A stretch of 20,000 nt of DNA from Symbiodinium natans (GCA_905221605.1 CAJNDS010000222.1:143568-163567); one strand, 5' to 3'; shown: positions 1-7,194, numbered from the stretch's first letter. Made by a program: numbers and translations. Notes: generated from the sequence alone by a model not told the origin.

Positions 1-180
1 CCGAACAGGGTTTTTTTGGGTCCATATAGCCCTGTAGCCCCTGAAGCCTGGAACGGCGCTGTAACCCTAAACCCGAACTCCTGAGAGTAGCACATCGCTT
101 CTTGGGGTGTCTGATCCTAAAGTTCAGGTTCATCTACTCAACAGGCTTGCTTCCTCTGCCTCCCTTAACCCTGTCCCCTA

Positions 181-228
181 TAAACCCTAAACTCGAACTC
201 TAAACCCTAAACCCTAAACCCTAAGCCC
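181..228 (-). repeat. CCCTAAA telomere-like array
   Basis: Short array of CCCTAAA units, partly degenerate, with further scattered units back to position 61. On the minus strand it reads TTTAGGG and lies just downstream of the exon at 231-305, so it would be the 5' part of the following intron. Positions 1-180 show no exon I can support. Confidence 0.85.
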
Positions 229-230
229 CC

Positions 231-305
231 AGGCGCCTGGCCTGAGTTACGTAGGTGGCCTCCTCCAGCTTCACTGCGCGCTCGTAGCGTTCGTACGGTG
301 AGCCT
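231..305 (-). CDS. Gene I exon, SPYERYERAVKLEEATY
   Basis: Minus-strand reading contains SPYERYERAVKLEEATY followed by VTQARRLG. The acceptor is TGTAG at 310-306, reached from a CCCTAAA tract. Donor options are GT after ACCTAC or GC at GGG|GCTTAGGG. The acceptor phase fits the exon ending at 2102 exactly, giving NPSDIV-RGSPYERY across the junction. Glu/Arg/Lys-rich amphipathic content suggests a helix. No family is assigned with confidence. This is the last exon of gene I visible before the window edge. Confidence 0.55.
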
Positions 306-308
306 CTA

Positions 309-560
309 CAGGGTTTAGGGTTTAGGGTTTAGGGTTTAGGGGTTTAGGGGTTTGGGGGTCTAGGGGTCTAGGAGTTTAGGGGTTTAGGGGTTTAGGGGTT
401 TAGAGGTTTAGGGGTTTAGGGGTTTCGGGGTTTAGGGGCTTAGTGGTTTAGGGGTTTAGGGTTTGGGGCTTAGGGTTTAGGGTTTAATTAGGGTTTCGAG
501 TTTAGGGTTTAGGGGTTTAGGGGTTTAGGGTTCAGGGGTTTAGGGGTTTAGGGATTTTGA
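309..560 (+). repeat. Degenerate TTTAGGG array
   Basis: Runs of TTTAGGG and TTTAGGGG with many single-base variants (TTTGGGGG, TTTCGGGG). On the minus strand it forms the CCCTAAA side upstream of the exon at 231-305. Positions 561-715 decay into unrecognised sequence. Confidence 0.85.
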
Positions 561-715
561 AATGTGGGTTTAGGAGTTTAGAAGTTTAGATTTGTGGGTT
601 GAGGGCTCAGGGTAGAAGGGGTTAAGGTTTTTCGGGCTCCGAATCGCTTGAGGGCTCATGCGACGTGGCAACCGGCCATCATGAATCCACCTTTGGATCC
701 CCCCTGTCCCCTGTT

Positions 716-820
716 TCAAACTGGGGCTTGGCAAGTCGCAAGCATCCACAACACCAAGGAGGATCCCAAAAGGTTCAGGGAATGCACCTGGGTACCAAAA
801 GAGGAGTGTGAGCGAGCCAT
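716..820 (-). CDS. Possible short ORF with signal-like helix
   Basis: Minus-strand reading starts at ATG 820-818 (MARSHSSFGTQVHS) and continues into a hydrophobic run, LLGSSLVLWMLATCQA, before a TGA at 718-716. It resembles a signal peptide or single membrane helix. A GC site inside TGCCAAGCC could be a donor. The plus strand is also open here (TWVPKEECERAMF), so strand choice rests on agreement with neighbouring exons. It lies inside the putative intron between 2102 and 305. Confidence 0.25.
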   Translation of the reverse strand: MARSHSSFGTQVHSLNLLGSSLVLWMLATCQAPV

Positions 821-903
821 GTTTCTGGGAAGCATTTAGGGTTTTTTTAACGTTAAACCCTAAAGAGCATCTTGAAGCAATGTGTTGGCTGACTAAATCT
901 TAC

Positions 904-975
904 TTCGAGATAGAGCTGGACCTTCACAGGTGTGTTACCCCGAGCTACATCTCGTGCAGCACACGCTCTCCCTTG
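904..975 (-). CDS. Exon-like island, ARGNTPVKVQLYLE
   Basis: Twenty-four open codons on the minus strand, including CAARDVARGNTPVKVQLYLE. The end is a textbook donor, GAA|GTAAGA, and the acceptor is CGAAAG. Both ends are phase 0. It lies inside the 306-2101 interval, where a direct in-phase join between outer exons is also possible, so it may be an alternative or decayed exon. Product unknown. Confidence 0.4.
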
Positions 976-1049
976 CTTTCGGGTTTAGTAAGGGTTCTGC
1001 GTATAACCCTAAACCTCAAACCTGAAACCTTAAACCCAAAACCCCTACA

Positions 1050-1112
1050 TCCCCGTAGATATGGCAACCCATACACCCCAGTCGAAGGCGAGGCACCCCA
1101 AACCGAAAACTC
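1050..1112 (-). CDS. Exon-like island, GASPSTGVYGLPYLR
   Basis: Minus-strand frame reads FSVWGASPSTGVYGLPYLR after a TTTAGAG acceptor and before a degenerate TTTAGGG-type tract. The ends are not precise and no GT donor is obvious; a GA site is present. Possible small exon of unknown function. Confidence 0.28.
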
Positions 1113-1133
1113 TAAAGCCTAAACCATAGGGGC

Positions 1134-1171
1134 TCAAGAAGGCAAATCTGCAGACTCGCAAGCTTGATCGT
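1134..1171 (-). CDS. Exon-like island, TIKLASLQICLLE
   Basis: Minus-strand frame TIKLASLQICLLE begins right after a good acceptor (AAATCCCAG) that follows CCCTAAA-type sequence. A GC donor is possible at the end. Short and unassigned. Confidence 0.35.
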
Positions 1172-1297
1172 CTGGGATTTTAGGGTTTTTGGGGTTCGGG
1201 GTATTGGGTCTTTTGGGTCTTTTGAGCCTTTTGGGGCCTCTAGGGCCTCTAGGGTGTGTAGGGCATGTAATACAAAACTAAACCCTATCTTGGGAAC

Positions 1298-1383
1298 CCA
1301 TCGCCCAGTGTGGTGCCTCGCGTCGCCCAGCGCATGTAAGGCCTCCACGAAGACAGCTTTTTCTTCTGCTTCTTCTTCTTCTT
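1298..1383 (-). CDS. Exon-like island, Glu-rich then VFVEALHALGDARHHTGRW
   Basis: On the minus strand a GAA/AAG-rich run gives a poly-Glu stretch, followed by VFVEALHALGDARHHTGRW and a GT after TGG. The acceptor CCTGAAG lies next to the CCCTAAA tract of 1389-1548. The Glu run comes from a TTC microsatellite on the plus strand and could be slippage-prone. Product unknown. Confidence 0.4.
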
Positions 1384-1388
1384 CTTCA

Positions 1389-1548
1389 GGTTTTAGGGTT
1401 TAGGGTTTAGGGTTTAGGGTTTAGGCTTTAGGCTCTAGGGTTTAGGCTTTAGGCTTTAGGCTTTAGGCTTTATATATGGTTTAGGGTTTACGGTTTAGGG
1501 TTTAGGGTTTAGGGTTTAGGGTTCAGGGTTTAGGGTTAGGGTTTAGGG
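1389..1548 (+). repeat. TTTAGGG array
   Basis: Near-perfect TTTAGGG units with an internal TTTAGGC variant block at about 1425-1470. On the minus strand it gives CCCTAAA just upstream of the exon-like island at 1298-1383. The unique stretch 1550-1780 beyond it has open frames on both strands and no exon I can define. Confidence 0.9.
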
Positions 1549-1788
1549 ATCGGAAAACTTAAGCCCTCCATCCTCGACCTAGGGGGCTCCGGGTCGTCAG
1601 CCAGCCTTCTACGCGCCAGCACACTGTCGCACGCGACGCTTCAAGCGTAGATTTCGACCCTCGACGCGAGCCATCCCCACACCCTGAAACCTGTGAGCCC
1701 AACACACCTAAAACCCAAGACCCAAGAACTCTAAGTGTCGTCAACCTAGACCCTAAGCCCCAAACCCCAAACCTGTCAACCCCAAACG

Positions 1789-1904
1789 TTGGGATGTTCC
1801 CCCTAAAACAAACAATCCTTACTAGGGATTATAGACTTGTTGGTTATAAGAGGGGGTAAGACAATCCCTTTTAAGGACTGCGAGTAGGACCGGGGACATC
1901 CCAA
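1789..1904. mobile_element. Foldback MITE-like element, copy 1
   Basis: A 116-bp element bounded by TTGGGATGTTCCCC and GGGGACATCCCAA, which are inverted copies with one mismatch. Inside, CAATCCTTACTAGGGATT is mirrored by an inverted AATCCCTTTTAAGGACTG, so most of the element can fold into a hairpin. No coding capacity. Same family as 13606-13712 and 17792-17882. No clear target-site duplication. Confidence 0.75.
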
Positions 1905-2101
1905 CCCTAAACCCCTTAAACCCTAAACCCCTTGAAGCTCTTAGTCATGGCACTCTACCTATGTTGTATTTTTGGGTTTGAGGACGCGTTTTGAAGAACC
2001 GTTATATTTTCCCAAACCCTAAACCCTACACCCGAAACCCTAAACCCCAAACCCTAAACCCTATACCCCTTAAACCACTTGGCTACTTCCTGATCCGGCG
2101 C

Positions 2102-2154
2102 CTGACGATGTCCGATGGGTTCAAGGCAACGAGGCCGGATCGTGTGGAGGGGTC
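2102..2154 (-). CDS. Gene I exon, DPSTRSGLVALNPSDIV
   Basis: Minus-strand reading DPSTRSGLVALNPSDIV starts after acceptor ACACGCAG, which abuts CCCTAC-type repeat, and ends in GTCAG with a GC donor. Start phase 0 matches the exon at 2346-2376 and end phase 2 matches the exon at 231-305. Together the three give an uninterrupted reading. I see no catalytic motif. Confidence 0.6.
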
Positions 2155-2162
2155 CTGCGTGT

Positions 2163-2274
2163 AGGGTTTAGGGTTTAGGGTCTAGGGTCTAGGGTTTAGG
2201 GCTTAGGGTTTAGGGTTTAGGGTGTAGGGTTTAGGGTTTAGGGTTTAGGGTTTAGGGCTTAGGGCTCAGGGCTT
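2163..2274 (+). repeat. TTTAGGG array
   Basis: Regular TTTAGGG units with a few TCTAGGG and CTTAGGG variants. On the minus strand it supplies the CCCTAAA tract directly upstream of the acceptor of the exon at 2102-2154. Confidence 0.9.
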
Positions 2275-2345
2275 AAAAGCCCTAACGAATGCCGCCGACA
2301 ACTCCTAAAAAGACCCTAAAAACCCCCTGAACCCCTCAAGTCTGC

Positions 2346-2376
2346 CTGGGCATCACCACACTGGAAGGCAGCACGC
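2346..2376 (-). CDS. Gene I exon, RAAFQCGDAQ
   Basis: Ten codons, RAAFQCGDAQ, follow one of the best acceptors in the window, a T-rich tract ending TTGCCAAG|G. A GC donor (CAG|GCAGAC) leaves phase 0, matching the next exon at 2154. The FQC-GDA motif may pair with the WAIGEDCC exon upstream as part of one cysteine-bearing domain. Confidence 0.5.
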
Positions 2377-2396
2377 CTTGGCAAAAAAACAGCCAG

Positions 2397-2512
2397 GGTT
2401 TAGGGTTTAGGGTTTAGGGTTTAGGGTTTAGGGATTAGGGATTAGGGATTAGGGATTAGGGTTTAGGGTTTAGGGTTTAGGGTTTAGGGTTTAGGGTTTA
2501 GGGTTTAGGGCT
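2397..2512 (+). repeat. TTTAGGG array with ATTAGGG block
   Basis: Perfect TTTAGGG units interrupted by four consecutive ATTAGGG units at about 2431-2460, showing local amplification of a variant. It lies immediately upstream (minus strand) of the T-rich acceptor of the exon at 2346-2376. Confidence 0.9.
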
Positions 2513-2612
2513 ACACTGAACTTGGGACCCTAGCAGAAAGTGTAATTTTGCTGCCTTCTCTTAGGAATCATCGTACCGACAAATACTATTCCCTAAGCCC
2601 TGAACCCTAAAC

Positions 2613-2649
2613 TTCACAAGCATCCCTAAGCAGACCACTGAGCTCCAAC
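2613..2649 (-). CDS. Gene I exon, LELSGLLRDACE
   Basis: Twelve codons, LELSGLLRDACE, between acceptor ACCCTCAG|G and donor GAA|GTTTAGGG. Both splice sites are made of repeat sequence. The preceding 2513-2600 shows no exon. Product unknown. Confidence 0.5.
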
Positions 2650-2651
2650 CT

Positions 2652-2985
2652 GAGGGTTTTGGCGGGGGGCTTTGGGGGTTTAAATCGAGGTTGTTTCGGT
2701 GGGGTTTGGGGGTTTAGGGGCTTTGGGGGTTTGATCGAGGTCTTAGGGTTGGGTTTCGGGGTTTCGGGGTTTCGGGGTTTCGGGGTTTCGGGGCTTCGGG
2801 GTTTCGGGGTGTCGGGGTTTCGGGGTAGTTGGGGTTTTGGGGTAGTTTTGGTTTCGGGGTAGTTGGGGCTTCGGGCTTTCGGGGCTTCGGGGTAGTTGGG
2901 GTTTCGGGGTTTCGAGGGTTTTAGGGTTTGAGAGGTATTCCGGGTCAGGGTTGGGGTGTGTGGGGTTTAGGAGGATGCCCGCCCT
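2652..2985 (+). repeat. GGGTTTCG-type degenerate array
   Basis: About 330 bp of diverged telomere-like repeat in which the unit has drifted to GGGTTTCG and GGGTTTTG, with several identical GGGTTTCG units in a row near 2755-2800. The apparent Gly/Phe-rich reading frame is a repeat translation, not a gene. Confidence 0.85.
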
Positions 2986-3093
2986 AAACCCTAACTCCTA
3001 ACCCTAAATCCTAAACCCTAAACCCCAAACCCTTGTGTGGCTAAAGGCGACACCCTTACAAGGTGCTCTTTGGGGGCCAGGGACAACCCCTAC

Positions 3094-3116
3094 CCATAAA
3101 ATCCGCACTCTACATC
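3094..3116 (-). CDS. Possible micro-exon, DVECGFY
   Basis: Seven codons, DVECGFY, after acceptor GGAGTGCAG and before donor GG|GTAGGG. The end phase matches the exon at 2613-2649, but the start phase does not fit the exon at 3260-3348 as drawn. Low confidence. Confidence 0.25.
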
Positions 3117-3259
3117 CTGCACTCCAAAAGCGAAACGCTAGACTCACAACCCCATGAACCCGAACCTCTGAAACCCAAAACCCTGTAGCCTTATAGGCCT
3201 AGACCCGAAACCCTAAACCCTACCTTGCCGACAATTACGCTAAGCTCTAAGGCCTGGAC

Positions 3260-3348
3260 CCTGGAAATCCTATGCCGCAGACCACGGCTGAGGCCCCCAA
3301 CGCCTCGCAGCAGTCTTCGCCGATGGCCCAATAATAGATTGGAGCCAC
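3260..3348 (-). CDS. Gene I exon, YYWAIGEDCC
   Basis: Minus-strand frame reads VAPIYYWAIGEDCCEALG then ASAVVCGIGFPG. The acceptor is ACTCAG, with an alternative CACCTTTAG nine bases upstream, and the donor GT follows CCAGG. Its Trp and paired Cys look like a structured, perhaps extracytoplasmic domain. From memory, similar W-A-V-G-x-x-C-C motifs occur in uncharacterised dinoflagellate proteins; this is not verified. The plus strand is also open, but the minus codons are more protein-like. Confidence 0.6.
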
Positions 3349-3442
3349 CTGAGTCTAAAGGTGAGAAGGGCTTCCGGCCTTGTAGGGACTTTGGTGTCCT
3401 AAACCCTAAACCCTAAACCCTAAAACCCTGTAGGCCATAAAC

Positions 3443-3540
3443 CTCTTAGGGAACGGGGGCTCAGCCACAGCCATGGCTCTGGAACTTCACGTTTCCTCGC
3501 GTTTGGCGCTGATGGTTGGAAGGGGATTTCAGGGGTGGCC
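3443..3540 (-). CDS. Gene I exon, ATPEIPFQPSAPNARKREV
   Basis: Minus-strand frame ATPEIPFQPSAPNARKREV continues into PEPWLWLSPRSLR and a GT donor before TTTATGG. With the acceptor CTAAGAG|G it joins the exon at 4163-4254 in phase. Proline- and arginine-rich, probably a linker. The plus strand has an ATG here (3473) with a short frame, which I consider a shadow. Confidence 0.5.
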
Positions 3541-3711
3541 CTCTTAGGTAGTCCCTACTTCGCACAGAGGCTCACAGGGTTCTCAGTTCGTAGGTGCAAA
3601 GGCAGTCTCACTGAGGCTCGACAACCTGTCCAGCCTAGTCCACACAGGGAGGGTCGAGCTTCGAGGCTTTAGGGTTTAGGGTTTAGGGTTTTGGGGTTTT
3701 AGGGTTTAGGG

Positions 3712-3957
3712 GAGGGGTGGTGTTGGAGCACAGCTTTTCGAGTATTGCGATTCTGAACTCCTTTTGTCACTTAGGGAGCTTCGTGCGAGATGACTCTTCG
3801 GGTGTCGTAAGATCCGGTTCGATTGCAAAAGGCTCAAGGAAGCCTCAACATGACCGGCCGCTTCGGATTTGGGGATTGGCTACGAAGTTTTGCGTACAGG
3901 GCTGGGTGACCAAGCGTCAGGCCTAAAGCCTAATTCCAACACCTCCTGCCATAGCAC
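3712..3957. other. Unique intron interior
   Basis: A unique stretch flanked by TTTAGGG on the left and CCCTAAA on the right, the arrangement expected for the middle of a minus-strand intron. One plus-strand frame is open for 69 codons, but it has no recognisable domain and opposes all supported exons. I see no other feature. Confidence 0.4.
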
Positions 3958-4066
3958 TGAACCCTACACCCTAGCCAGCCCTAAACCCTAAACAGCCCCA
4001 AACCCTCAACCCTCAACCCTAAACCCTACACCCTACCCGGCCCTAAACCCTAAACAGCCCCAAACC

Positions 4067-4133
<67 letters not shown>

Positions 4134-4160
4134 ACCCTAACCCTAAACCCTAAACCCTAC
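3958..4160 (-). repeat. CCCTAAA/CCCTCAA array with tandem duplication
   Basis: Contains a 62-bp direct duplication (3961-4022 and 4023-4084, sharing the marker AAACAGCCCCAAACCC). About ten consecutive CCCTCAA variant units follow at 4064-4135, before the sequence reverts to CCCTAAA. Confidence 0.9.
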
Positions 4161-4162
4161 AC

Positions 4163-4254
4163 GTCATCGCCGAAAGGCCGTAGACATGGTCGTGTCCACC
4201 AGTGGTGCCACGCAGTAGACCTTTCCGGTCCACCTGCATGCAACGGTCTGAAAC
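4163..4254 (-). CDS. Gene I exon, GLLRGTTGGHDHVYGLSAM
   Basis: Thirty-one codons: VSDRCMQVDRK then GLLRGTTGGHDHVYGLSAMT. The acceptor CTAGCAG follows CCCTAAA repeat, and the donor is GAC|GTGTAGGG. The start is phase 0, matching 4995-5099, and the end is phase 2, matching 3443-3540. This is one of the clearest exons in the window. Product not identified. Confidence 0.65.
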
Positions 4255-4259
4255 CTGCT

Positions 4260-4375
4260 AGGGTTTAGGGTTTAGGGTTTAGGGTTTAGAGCTTAGGGAT
4301 TAGGGTTTAGGGTTTAGGGTTTAGCGTTTAGGGGTTAGGGTTTAGGGGTTAGGGTTTAGGGTCTAGGGTTTAAGT
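4260..4375 (+). repeat. TTTAGGG array
   Basis: TTTAGGG units with AGAGCTTAGGG and GGTTAGGG variants, directly upstream on the minus strand of the acceptor of exon 4163-4254. Confidence 0.9.
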
Positions 4376-4994
4376 TTAGAACGCTGCGAAAGCGACCTAC
4401 CCCAAAAACCCCTAAGCTCCTGAACCCTTAGAACACACCAAAAACCCCAAACCTATAAACCCTAAAGCCCCTAAAGACTCCCGCGAGCCTAAGTCCTAAA
4501 CCCCTAAACCCTGAAGCCCCTAAAGCCTAAGTCCTAAACCCTAAAGCCCTTGAAGCCCCTAAAGCCCAAGTCCTAAACCCCCGAATCCCTACACCGAGTG
4601 CTTCTGCACATGCGCAAGAGGATGCTGAGTGGCAAAGGTTTGCCCAGGAGTGCCGGCACCGGCTGCATAGTTGTTTGTCTGTGGCGCCCCTTTTCTGCGA
4701 TCAGGGAGTTTCCGAAATTAAGGGTAGCTTATTGGGGCCCTGATTATAAGGGGATTCCATTATTTGGGGATCTATATTGGGGATCCCCTATTTTCGTAAA
4801 CTCCTATGTGGGTGAGCTGGCGGAGGAATCATCTTTGCACATCCTGAAAGGCAAAGAGCCGGCAACCTAGTTCATGGTGGGGATAGGAAAAATTTTGCAA
4901 CTTCTATTCCTTATTGAGTTTGCGTACCCTTAAACAGAAACATGAAGAAGAGATGGCACTCTAACCCTAAACGCCAAACCCTAAACCACAAAAC
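4376..4994. other. Intron interior, no exon seen
   Basis: Left part (4390-4580) is degenerate CCCTAAA with a roughly 45-bp unit repeated about three times around CCTAAGTCCTAAACCC. The middle (4590-4960) is unique with an A/T-rich GGGGATC-type patch at 4730-4800 and one 90-codon plus-strand frame without domain features. It fits the interior of the intron between exons 4995-5099 and 4163-4254. Confidence 0.4.
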
Positions 4995-5099
4995 CCAAAG
5001 GTCCTCAAGGTTCCAAAAGGTAGGGCGGGGCTGCCTGGACTTGTAGCCCACGGCGCGCTGGGTGTCCAGGCGCGTATCCTGCGCATAAGGTTCAATGAC
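4995..5099 (-). CDS. Gene I exon, VIEPYAQDTRLDTQRAVGYK
   Basis: Thirty-five codons: VIEPYAQDTRLDTQRAVGYK, then SRQPRPTFWNLEDLW. The acceptor is CTAAACAAG at the edge of the long TTTAGGG array, and the donor is TGG|GTTTTG. Both ends are phase 0, joining 4163-4254 without interruption. Hydrophilic and basic, with no recognised domain. Confidence 0.65.
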
Positions 5100-5102
5100 C
5101 TT

Positions 5103-5265
5103 GTTTAGGGTTTAGGGTTTAGGGTTTGGGGTTTAGGGTTTAGGGTTTAGGGTTTAGGGTTTAGGGTTTAGGGTTTAGGGTTTAGGGTTTAGGGTTTAGG
5201 GTTTAGGGTTTAGGGTTTAGGGTTTAGGGTTTAGGGTTTAGGGTTTAGGGTTTAGGGTTTAGGGC
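5103..5265 (+). repeat. Long near-perfect TTTAGGG array
   Basis: About 23 TTTAGGG units with one variant. Because it flips to CCCTAAA on the minus strand, it forms the 3' arm of the intron upstream of exon 4995-5099. Positions 5266-5480 are its diverged continuation (GGGTTTACA, GGGTTTGTA). Confidence 0.95.
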
Positions 5266-5517
5266 TGATGCGGGTTTAGGGTTTACAGGGCTTATAGGGC
5301 TTGTAGGGTTGTGTGGGGTTGGTAGGGTTGGTAGGGTCTATAGGGTTTGTAGGGTTTAGGGGGTTTGCAGGGTTTATAGGGTTTGTCGGTTTGGGTTTAC
5401 AGGGTTTAGAGGGTTTGTAGGTTTACAGGGTTTACAGGGCTTATAGGGTTTGTAGGGCCCAGGGCGTCTAGGGTTCAGGTCACTCTACACCCCCCAGAAG
5501 CCTAATGAACGTTATCT

Positions 5518-5640
5518 AGGGGAGGGGGGGGGGGGGGAGTAGGGAAACCATGAGAACCTAAACCCCTAGACCCTAGGGGGGGAGGGGGGGGGGGTACTAG
5601 GGGAACTTAAACCATGAGACCCTAAACTCTAGACCCTAAA
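5518..5640. repeat. Tandem duplication with G runs
   Basis: Two related units of about 60 bp (5518-5574 and 5575-5640). Each has a G-rich run, then ACCATGAGA and a CCTAAAC...CTAGACCCTA tail. The G runs probably vary in length by slippage. Confidence 0.7.
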
Positions 5641-5641
5641 C

Positions 5642-5692
5642 CTTTGCAGTGCTTGGCTTGACTGACCAGCTGGACGAGCTGCAGTTCGTAGC
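5642..5692 (-). CDS. Gene I exon, YELQLVQLVSQAKHCK
   Basis: Sixteen codons, YELQLVQLVSQAKHCK, between acceptor CCCTAAG and donor AAAG|GTTTAGGG. A GC site after VSQ gives phase 0, which would fit exon 4995-5099 better. Amphipathic helix-like. The exact donor is unsettled. Confidence 0.5.
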
Positions 5693-5699
5693 CTTAGGG

Positions 5700-5789
5700 T
5701 TATCGTTTAGGGTTTAGGGTTTAGGGTTTAGTGTTTAGGGTTTAGGGTTTAGGGTTTAGGGTTTAGGGTTTAGGGTTTAGGGTTTAGGG
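5700..5789 (+). repeat. TTTAGGG array
   Basis: Regular TTTAGGG units with one GTGTTTAGGG variant, bordering the acceptor of exon 5642-5692 and the hairpin at 5800-5861. Confidence 0.9.
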
Positions 5790-5799
5790 AGAAAGCTTT

Positions 5800-5861
5800 C
5801 AGTAGAAGTGCATCTACCGATAACCACGTCTCGTGGTTACCCTTCGGTCACCATTCTACTG
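5800..5861. other. Nested hairpin
   Basis: CAGTAGAA at 5800-5807 is mirrored by TTCTACTG at 5854-5861. ACCGA pairs with TCGGT inside it, and TAACCACG-TCT-CGTGGTTA at 5821-5839 forms a perfect 8-bp core stem. Located in an intron interior. Not a canonical tRNA: the T-arm and anticodon-arm spacing is absent. Confidence 0.6.
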
Positions 5862-6063
5862 CGGGCTCTTATAGCTACGCACCGAAGAAGCGAGTCTAGG
5901 GTTGTTAAGGCTTCAGGCTTAGGGCTTAGGATTGTCAGTCTTAGGGTTTAGGATTGTGAAGGTTTAAAATTTAAGGCGCTTAAGGCTACGAGCTCTTAAG
6001 GTTTAAAGATAAGGCCTTCGGATGGCTTAGGATTACGTAGTGCTGTAAGTTTAGGCTTCGGGG

Positions 6064-6131
6064 CTTCCACATCCCCGCCGGTGAGTCCTCGGTGAAAAGG
6101 AACATGTTCGCATCTGGGAAGGCCTTGAAGG
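6064..6131 (-). CDS. Gene I exon, AFPDANMFLFTEDSPAGMWK
   Basis: Minus-strand frame FK followed by AFPDANMFLFTEDSPAGMWK after acceptor CCTAGCAG. It joins the exon at 6229-6312 exactly (phase 1), reading NQWIQ-AFKAFPDAN. The donor is probably GC after TGGAA. Aromatic- and Asp-rich, suggesting a folded soluble domain. No family recognised. Confidence 0.62.
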
Positions 6132-6228
6132 CTGCTAGGTTTGGGGTTTTGGTTTAGGGTTTAGGGCTTAGGGTTTTACATAAAACCCAGAACTCTGAGC
6201 ATTCAACCCTGAACCCTGAACCCTAAAC

Positions 6229-6312
6229 CCTGAATCCACTGATTTTTTACAAAGGGAACTTGGGAAGGACAGAAGCCCTGAACCCGTTCAACTAAGGAGG
6301 GATCGAAAGGAC
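6229..6312 (-). CDS. Gene I exon, PFDPSLVERVQGFCPSQVPF
   Basis: Twenty-seven codons: PFDPSLVERVQGFCPSQVPF then VKNQWIQ. The donor is CAGG|GTTTAGGG and the acceptor TTTTGGAG. The incoming phase matches exon 6447-6528 (GC donor) and the outgoing phase matches exon 6064-6131. The codons are clearly protein-like. Confidence 0.65.
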
Positions 6313-6334
6313 CTCCAAAACTCGGGGTTTGGGG

Positions 6335-6417
6335 CTTAGGGTCTAAGATTTAGGGTTTAGGGCTTATAAGGGCTTAGGGTTTAGGGTGTAGGGTTTAGGG
6401 TTTAGGGTTTAGGGTTT
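6335..6417 (+). repeat. TTTAGGG array
   Basis: TTTAGGG units with several variants, between the exons at 6229-6312 and 6447-6528. A T run follows at 6421-6431. Confidence 0.85.
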
Positions 6418-6446
6418 TTGCTTTTTTTTTTATGGCAGCCATGCGC

Positions 6447-6528
6447 ATGCAAGAGCTCTGGCGTGTCTTTTGAACAAGTGGGGGCAGCGCGTCGGCGCAG
6501 ATTCCAGGAAAGACAGGAAGCGGGGGTC
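6447..6528 (-). CDS. Gene I exon, DPRFLSFLESAPTRCPHLFK
   Basis: Twenty-seven codons: DPRFLSFLESAPTRCPHLFK then RHARALA. The acceptor CTTAATAAG follows CCTCC sequence. A GC donor (T|GCATGC) gives phase 1, which matches exon 6229-6312. If unspliced, the frame would stop at TAA shortly after. Product unknown. Confidence 0.6.
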
Positions 6529-6547
6529 CTTATTAAGGAGGTGTTTG

Positions 6548-6645
6548 AGAGGGTTTAGGGTTTAGGGTTTAGGGTTTAGGGTTTAGGGTTTAGGGTTTAG
6601 GGTTTAGGGTTTAGGGTTTAGGGTTTAGGGTTTAGGGTTTAGGGT
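6548..6645 (+). repeat. TTTAGGG array
   Basis: About 14 uninterrupted TTTAGGG units. Together with the CCCTAAA array at 6742-6797 it makes the inverted pair flanking the unique stretch 6646-6741, in which I see no exon. Confidence 0.95.
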
Positions 6646-6811
6646 GTAGGCCGGCTTTCTCCCTACGGAGACCCTTGGTAAGCTTTATGGGGCTGATCAG
6701 GGATCCTTCCCTCAAGACACCAGGGACACTAACTACCCTGAAGCCTAAACCCTAAACCCTAAACCCTAAACCGTAAACCCTAAACCCTAAACCCTAATCT
6801 TATACCCTGAC

Positions 6812-6876
6812 CCACGGTCTTGGCCATCCCAGGCATATCGCAAAGGCGAGATGAGGCACGATGGCACCGCCCAGTT
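6812..6876 (-). CDS. Gene I exon, NWAVPSCLISPLRYAWDGQD
   Basis: Twenty-one codons reading NWAVPSCLISPLRYAWDGQD after acceptor ACCCAAG and before GT at CGTGG|GTCAGG; a GC donor after LRY is an alternative with better phase. The start is phase 0, matching exon 7195-7281. Confidence 0.55.
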
Positions 6877-6891
6877 CTTGGGTTTGGGGTT

Positions 6892-7190
6892 TGGGCTTCA
6901 GGGATTTAAGGTTGCTAGGGTTTGGGGTTTAGGGTTTAGGGGTTTTCGACTTTTGCGACAAAGGAGCCTAGGTCTTGGGGTTCCAGGGAAAGCGCGACCC
7001 CTGACTGACCAAGCGGGCATCTTAGCTGGCCAGCCCTGACAGCGGGGGTCCCTAGACCTTACCAGATCGCAGTTTCCGCAAAGAGGGTAGACCTAAAGAA
7101 AGCCCTAAACCCTAACCCCTAACCCCTAACCCCTAAACCCTAAACCCTAAACGCTAAACGCTAAAAGCTAAACGCCAAACGCTAAACCCT
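6892..7190. other. Intron interior and CCCTAAA array
   Basis: Diverged GGGTTTGGG repeat to 6945, a unique stretch to about 7085 with no exon seen, then CCCTAAA, CCCCTAA and CGCTAAA variants at 7100-7190. The arrangement matches an inverted-array intron between exons 7195-7281 and 6812-6876. Confidence 0.5.
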
Positions 7191-7194
7191 ACGC

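Noticed and set aside
648-1122. Plus-strand reading of 648-960 as two exons joined over a 34-bp intron
   Set aside because: The peptides (TWVPKEECERAMF, EHLEAMCWLTKSYF) look plausible and a small hairpin intron would fit, but nearly all better supported exons are on the minus strand and 904-975 has a better minus donor.
3252-3334. Plus-strand terminal exon ending MPQTTAEAPNASQQSSPMAQ
   Set aside because: Open and codon-like, but the overlapping minus frame with YYWAIGEDCC is stronger and agrees with its neighbours.
3594-3665. Exon on either strand (AKAVSLRLDNLSSLVH plus, WTRLDRLSSLSETAFA minus)
   Set aside because: Several frames on both strands are open and none phases with neighbours, so no call was made.
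4040-4140. CRISPR-like regular repeat
   Set aside because: The units are seven bases long with no spacers; this is a telomere-type microsatellite.
5801-5860. tRNA-like fold with 7-bp acceptor AGTAGAA/TTCTACT
   Set aside because: Internal stems do not match tRNA spacing and there is no box B.
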